Part shown: positions 48,071 through 51,883 of the stretch, piece after piece | Layout: each line of letters begins with the position of its first letter | How positions within the stretch are numbered: the first letter of the stretch is position 1 | Source: Clostridium sp. CAG:169 | GTDB taxonomy: Bacteria > Bacillota > Clostridia > Oscillospirales > Ruminococcaceae | Direction: 5' to 3' | Assembly (NCBI GenBank): GCA_000435195.1 | Contig: FR880304.1 | Coordinates: 29,610-81,492 of the forward strand | Length of the DNA stretch: 51,883 nucleotides | Program-made: the position numbers and the translations under genes | Notes under the pieces: generated by a model | Told to the model about the DNA's origin: nothing | The model's input: the letters and a program-made list of their open reading frames with translations, nothing else | The model's database searches: none

Positions 48071-50731
48071 TCATTCAGTTTCCCGCAGGCGTTCCACGAT
48101 AGTCAATTTGGCAACGCTGTGGTAGATTCCTAACGGGACCAGAGAGCCCAGCAGGACAAACACCGGAAGCAAAAGGAAAATCGGCAGGATGGTGAAGCGG
48201 TAGGTGAAGAACCAGAAGAGATTTTCTACCGCGGAGCCGACCAGCGGTCCCATGAGCAGAGCAATCGCCAGCGAGAGCAGTGCGGCTCCGAGCGAGTAGC
48301 AAAGCCCTTCGTAGACCAGCATCTGTTTGAGCTGCCTGCCGGTCATGCCGACCGATTGCAGCATGGCAAATTCCCGCTTGCGGGTCAGGATGCCGGTGAG
48401 GATGGCATTGAAGAAGTTGAGGATGCCCACCAGCCCGATGATGAAGCTCAAGGTGCCGCCCAGCATCAGGAACATCGAGCGGAAGCTTTCAAACTGTGCA
48501 ACGTAGGTCGCCTTGCTTTCATAGTCGAACTGCGGGTTTTGATTTTCGGTGTAGTCGGCAAGGAAGCTTTCCATCGCGGCGTTTGCCTCGTCGGTGGTAT
48601 CAAAGGCGTAGAGCATGACCGAATCGGTGCCCGAGTCGGTGCAGAAGGTCTGGGCATTGAGGATAAATTCATCCGAACCGTAGTAGCGGTAGGAAAGGGA
48701 AGAAGGAACACAGACCAGCGCACAGACGGTGTAATCGACATCCCGCCAGCGTTTGGCGCGGGAGGCATAGCCGGCGACCGTATCCAGATTGGTCCCCTCG
48801 GGGAAAACCTCTCCGGTGAGCGGATTATAGTATTCCCACTCCTCCACATAGCGGATGGTGACGGTGTCGCCCAGCTTTGCCCAGTGGGAGTCGGGGTGTG
48901 GTTCGCCGTAATCATCATCGGAGTAGACAGCGGCAATCGAGCGGCTGCCGTCGGTGTACAGCGGCGAGAGGTCGCCCTCGAGCAGGCGCAGGCGGTCCAA
49001 TGCAAACGGCTCCATGCCGTACAGCTGAGCATCCTCGGCAATCAGACCCTCCTGATTTTTTTCCTCAAATTTAATCGCGCGGTCCATCTCCTCCCGGCTC
49101 ATCCACATACCGTGCAGGGTGCGGTAGTAGTCCTCGGTGATAAATTCCTGTGAAGGAAAGGTTCTGCCGTACACTCTGCCGCCTTCGGTGATGCCGCCCT
49201 GTGCTTCTACCTCGTCGATGACCGACTCTGGCAGCAGGGTGTCGCCTCCAAAGAGAGCGCCGGTCTGAAAATATTTGGCATCCGCCAGAACGAAATCGCT
49301 GGTGACAAAGTTGGCAAGATATTTGTCCATGTCAAAGCCATTGGTAAAGGTGACAGTGAGGTTGAGCAGGACGACAGCCAGCGACAGGGAGAGAACGGTG
49401 ACCACCGTTTTGGTGCGGTTGCGTCCCAGGTTGGATTTTGCCATTGAGAAGAGCGAAAGGTTTTTTACAGAACGTTTTTTCTTGCGCTTGATGTTGCTGC
49501 CCTCGGTGTAGCGGACGGCTTCCACCGGTGAAACCTTGGCGGCTATCTTTCCGGGACGGTAGCAGGAAAGCAGCACGGTGAAGAGGGAAAACAGCGAAGA
49601 AACGATGAAGATGGCAGGGTTGAGGGAAACCAGGCTGACGATGCCATCCAGACGGGAGATGATGACCGGTGTGAGCGCGCCGCCGACAAACCAGCCGCCC
49701 ACCAGACCGAGCGGGATGCCCAGCAGGCTGAGCAGCAGCGCCTGTAGACGGATCATGCGGGAAATCTGGGAAGGGGTGGTGCCGATGGTCTTGAGCAGAC
49801 CGTAGAAGCGGATGTCGTTTGCCACCGAAATCTGAAAGACGTTGTAGATAATCAGATAACCGGTGAAGACAATCAGCAGCAGCATGGCAGCAATGGCAAG
49901 GATGGTGCCGGGGTCGATGTTTTCTGCCAGCTGAGAGGCGCTGTATCCCCAGTTGACACCAGTGCGGATGTAGTTGTCTCCGTCAGCAGGGCTTTCATCC
50001 TGATAGCCGAAGTTGGCAAGCACCTGCTTCATATTCTGATCGATATTCAGAGAGTTTTTGAACATGACGTCCAGGTTCCAGCTGCCGGTCATTCCGTCTT
50101 TGGCTTGACCCGGGATGAGACCGACCTCATCATAGATTTGCTGGGCACGGCTGAGCGGGATGAGGATGTGGTTTGCTACCACTGCCTCGTCATATTCCCA
50201 CCAGCCGCACAGGGTGAAGGTCTGGGTGGTCGTATGACCGTCCACCGGAAAGGTGACGGTAAACTGTGCGCCAAGCTCAGGTTCTACCCCCAGCAGCTCC
50301 AGCACGCGGGTGTCGGTGGCAGCCTGGTTGGTTCCCTCCTGCGGCAGAGCGCCTTCGATGGGGTCGCAGTACATCCAGTGCGCCTGTGTAGCGTCCGAGT
50401 AACCGACCTCCACATGGGATTTGTTGAAGGGGATGTCGTCGGGCATTCCGACAAAGCGGCGCAATCCCCATTCCTGAATGAGCGGGTCGGTCTTGATCTG
50501 GTCAAACTGCTCCTCAGTCAGATATTTAAAGCTGCCGTGGTTCCAGCCGCCGCACTGGCGGAAGTTGGACTGCTGAAAGCCGTCGTTGATGGAAAGGGCA
50601 ATGGTGAACAGCGAGGTGAACAGCAGGGTGGTCAAAGCGATGGCAAATACCGCGATGAGGTTCCTGCTTTTGGATGCTTTGAGCTGCCGAAAGCTGAGCG
50701 TTCGGATGCAGCGTCTGTTTTTTACCTTCAT
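48071..50731 (-). CDS. ABC transporter permease, FtsX/MacB type
   Basis: 886 aa. First TM near residues 25-48 (LIAVFAIALTTLLFTSLFTIAL), then a large extracytoplasmic domain, three TM segments at about 270-390 (ILAIAAMLLLIVFTGYLIIYN, LLSLLGIPLGLVGGWFVGGAL, IFIVSSLFSLFTVLLSCY), a second repeat of TM plus large domain from about 430, and final TMs (LGGTLSFIIGLVGILNFF, FTILPIFLLLPVFVLL). Such duplicated permeases export peptides or confer resistance to cell-wall antibiotics, or act in lipid extraction. AAGGAGG precedes the ATG. Pairs with the ATPase 13 bases upstream. Higher GC than the adjacent accessory genes and probably host DNA. Confidence 0.92.
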   Translation of the reverse strand: MKVKNRRCIRTLSFRQLKASKSRNLIAVFAIALTTLLFTSLFTIALSINDGFQQSNFRQCGGWNHGSFKYLTEEQFDQIKTDPLIQEWGLRRFVGMPDDIPFNKSHVEVGYSDATQAHWMYCDPIEGALPQEGTNQAATDTRVLELLGVEPELGAQFTVTFPVDGHTTTQTFTLCGWWEYDEAVVANHILIPLSRAQQIYDEVGLIPGQAKDGMTGSWNLDVMFKNSLNIDQNMKQVLANFGYQDESPADGDNYIRTGVNWGYSASQLAENIDPGTILAIAAMLLLIVFTGYLIIYNVFQISVANDIRFYGLLKTIGTTPSQISRMIRLQALLLSLLGIPLGLVGGWFVGGALTPVIISRLDGIVSLVSLNPAIFIVSSLFSLFTVLLSCYRPGKIAAKVSPVEAVRYTEGSNIKRKKKRSVKNLSLFSMAKSNLGRNRTKTVVTVLSLSLAVVLLNLTVTFTNGFDMDKYLANFVTSDFVLADAKYFQTGALFGGDTLLPESVIDEVEAQGGITEGGRVYGRTFPSQEFITEDYYRTLHGMWMSREEMDRAIKFEEKNQEGLIAEDAQLYGMEPFALDRLRLLEGDLSPLYTDGSRSIAAVYSDDDYGEPHPDSHWAKLGDTVTIRYVEEWEYYNPLTGEVFPEGTNLDTVAGYASRAKRWRDVDYTVCALVCVPSSLSYRYYGSDEFILNAQTFCTDSGTDSVMLYAFDTTDEANAAMESFLADYTENQNPQFDYESKATYVAQFESFRSMFLMLGGTLSFIIGLVGILNFFNAILTGILTRKREFAMLQSVGMTGRQLKQMLVYEGLCYSLGAALLSLAIALLMGPLVGSAVENLFWFFTYRFTILPIFLLLPVFVLLGSLVPLGIYHSVAKLTIVERLRETE

Positions 50732-50743
50732 AACACACCCTCC

Positions 50744-51415
50744 TTATCGGCGCTCGACAATCTTGCCGTCCTCGATGCGGATGATGCGGTCGGCAAGCTG
50801 GGCAATCTCCTCGTTGTGGGTGATCATCATAATCGTTTGACCGTACTTCTGGCTCGTCACCTTGAGCAGACCCAGCACGTCCTGACTGGTTTTGGAGTCG
50901 AGGTTTCCGGTCGGCTCGTCGGCAAGGATGATGGCAGGCTTGGAAGCGAGCGCACGCGCGATGGCAACCCGCTGCTGCTGACCGCCGGAGAGGTTGTTGG
51001 GCAGATTTTCCAGCTTGCGCTCCAGACCCAGCGTTTCGATGATGCTGTCGATGTAGGAGGCATCGGGTGTCTTGCCGTCCAGCTGCACCGGCAGGACGAT
51101 GTTTTCATAGACATTCAGAACCGGCACCAGGTTGTAATTTTGAAAGACGAAGCCAATCTTTCTGCGGCGGAAGATGGTCAGCTCCTCATCCTTGAGGGAG
51201 AAGATTTCCTTGCCATCCACCTCGACACTGCCGCCGGTCGGGCGGTCCAGTCCGCCGAGCATATGCAGCAGGGTGGATTTGCCGGAGCCGGAGGTGCCGA
51301 CGATGGCAACAAACTCTCCCTTCTCCACCGAGAAGTTGACGCCGTCCAGCGCGTGGACCTCATTTTCGCCGGAGCCGTAAATTTTTGTCAGGTTGCTTGC
51401 CTGTAAAATTTTCAT
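50744..51415 (-). CDS. ABC transporter ATP-binding protein (LolD/MacB/BceA type)
   Basis: 223 aa. Walker A GTSGSGKSTLL, Q-loop FVFQNYNLVP, signature LSGGQQQRVAIARAL, Walker B AIILADEPTGNLDS, and H-loop MMITHNEE are all intact. The N-terminus is MKILQASNLTKIYGSGENEV; the ATG at 51415 has GGAGGTATTTGGT ahead, while an 18-residue upstream extension lies in the leader. It powers the adjacent FtsX-type permease. Regulation by the neighbouring two-component system is likely from the direct repeats upstream. Confidence 0.95.
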   Translation of the reverse strand: MKILQASNLTKIYGSGENEVHALDGVNFSVEKGEFVAIVGTSGSGKSTLLHMLGGLDRPTGGSVEVDGKEIFSLKDEELTIFRRRKIGFVFQNYNLVPVLNVYENIVLPVQLDGKTPDASYIDSIIETLGLERKLENLPNNLSGGQQQRVAIARALASKPAIILADEPTGNLDSKTSQDVLGLLKVTSQKYGQTIMMITHNEEIAQLADRIIRIEDGKIVERR

Positions 51416-51436
51416 ACCAAATACCTCCATAAAAAA

Positions 51437-51475
51437 ATCTGTATGTAAAGATAACGTTGATCCTTGCATACAGAT
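51437..51475 (-). terminator. Hairpin with T-run before the transporter genes
   Basis: ATCTGTATG and CATACAGAT form a perfect 9-bp stem around 21 bases, followed on the minus strand by TTTTTTT. It lies between the histidine kinase and the ABC ATPase. It could end the sensor transcript or act as an attenuator within the transporter leader. Confidence 0.65.
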
Positions 51476-51479
51476 TATC

Positions 51480-51506
51480 GCATATCAATCTTTCCACAAT
51501 CTTTCC
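51480..51506 (-). promoter_or_regulatory. OmpR-type direct repeat upstream of the ABC operon
   Basis: The minus strand has GGAAAGATT twice with an 11-base period (51487-51495 and 51498-51506), followed by a GATAAT -10-like box. Tandem 11-base direct repeats near -35 are typical binding sites of OmpR-family response regulators. The partner regulator gene would lie just beyond the kinase, outside the window. Confidence 0.6.
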
Positions 51507-51530
51507 AGAAGTCAAAAGAATCTTACAGTT

Positions 51531-51883
51531 TTATAAGATTTGGGCAGAGCGCGGCAGAAAAACGGAAAAGGTGGAGCCGGTGCCCACTTCGGAGTGCAAC
51601 TTGATATAGCCGCCCTGGTCGCTGATGATTTTTCTTGCCAGGTACAGTCCGATGCCGACCCCTTCCTCTTCGCACACCGCCTGGGAGCGATAGAAGCGGG
51701 AGAAGATTTTGGGCTGCTCGGCTTCTGCAATGCCGATGCCGGTGTCGGTCACGTCCACGCGGGCAAACAGCTCGTACAGCTGCACACCGACGCAGATGCT
51801 GCCCGATTCGGTGTACTTGATGGCATTGTCCACCAGGTTACCCAGCGCCTCGGCAGTCCATTTGCCATCAAAATCAGCGGCAG
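51531..51883 (-). CDS. Sensor histidine kinase, C-terminal part (cut by window edge)
   Basis: The open frame runs from the right window edge to the stop at 51531, covering the catalytic ATP-binding domain: N box LVDNAIKYT, G1 box DTGIGI, F box KIFSRFYRS, and G2 box EGVGIGLYLARKI, ending GTGSTFSVFLP. The upstream sensor and dimerisation parts are outside the window. The arrangement with the FtsX-type ABC transporter suggests a Bce-like peptide-antibiotic sensing module. Confidence 0.93.
   Translation of the reverse strand, partial: AADFDGKWTAEALGNLVDNAIKYTESGSICVGVQLYELFARVDVTDTGIGIAEAEQPKIFSRFYRSQAVCEEEGVGIGLYLARKIISDQGGYIKLHSEVGTGSTFSVFLPRSAQIL

Noticed and set aside
48356..49153. Plus-strand open frame of 265 codons
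   Set aside because: Antisense to the FtsX-type permease; no domain and no start signal.
50105..51406. Plus-strand open frame of 433 codons
   Set aside because: Antisense to the ABC permease and ATPase genes, which have all expected motifs; a high-GC codon-periodicity artefact.
1..51883. tRNA or rRNA genes, insertion sequences, integrase
   Set aside because: None could be recognised: no cloverleaf-like blocks at intergenic sites, no transposase or recombinase motifs in any frame.

Overview
This window is most of a tailed-phage (siphovirus) genome that looks like a prophage in a Gram-positive, moderately GC-rich gut-type Clostridia/Firmicutes host, followed by a stretch of host-like chromosome. 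The Firmicutes assignment rests on strong GGAGG ribosome binding sites on nearly every gene, the phage protein families present (phi13-type tail protein, DUF1492, DUF2800, DUF2815, DUF5049, DUF4314), and a BceAB/FtsX-type ABC transporter beside a histidine kinase at the right end. The exact genus cannot be read from the sequence.

Region 1 (1-17890, all minus strand) is the late module. In transcription order it holds terminase large subunit, portal, ClpP-like prohead protease, HK97 capsid, connector, head closure, HK97-gp10-like protein, tail completion protein, major tail protein, tail chaperones with a clear -1 frameshift, tape measure, distal tail protein, tail/spike protein with a lectin-like N-terminus, two short related virion proteins, a GH18 protein whose barrel is interrupted by other modules, holin and a GH25 lysin cut by the window edge.

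Region 2 (18007-22866, minus) carries small phage genes, a ParB-methyltransferase fusion, terminase small subunit, an HNH nuclease and the probable late regulator (DUF1492). A candidate late promoter with three TGTCC repeats at exact 10-base spacing lies just downstream of the regulator gene.

Region 3 (22863-33415, minus) is DNA replication: SNF2 helicase, VRR-NUC nuclease, a prim-pol/SF3 helicase that is frameshifted here, a family A DNA polymerase, DUF2815 ssDNA-binding protein, DUF2800 (Cas4-like) nuclease and a sigma-like regulator. Its intergenic spaces hold a repeated hairpin element, a 14-bp inverted repeat around an AT-rich core, and a long structured hairpin.

Region 4 (33504-34685, minus) is the lysogeny switch: an XRE repressor and an ImmA/IrrE-like metalloprotease, with a consensus promoter and a palindromic operator.

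Region 5 (34734-48060) is an accessory, defence-like region. A minus-strand trio (P-loop kinase, GNAT plus PUA-like protein, ASCH protein) is divergent from a plus-strand series: small XRE regulator, HsdM, DUF4357, HsdS, HsdR, DUF262/HNH nuclease, a zinc-ribbon/HEPN-like/SEC-C protein, and an SRA-like/Tudor-like protein. Together these read as a type I restriction-modification system extended by probable modification-dependent and RNase-type defences. It is the part of the window most likely to hold something undescribed.

Region 6 (48071-51883, minus) is probably host chromosome: an FtsX-type permease, its ATPase, and the C-terminus of a sensor histidine kinase, with an OmpR-type direct repeat ahead of the transporter. 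No integrase, tRNA, rRNA, CRISPR array or insertion sequence was seen; the integrase or recombinase is probably left of position 1.
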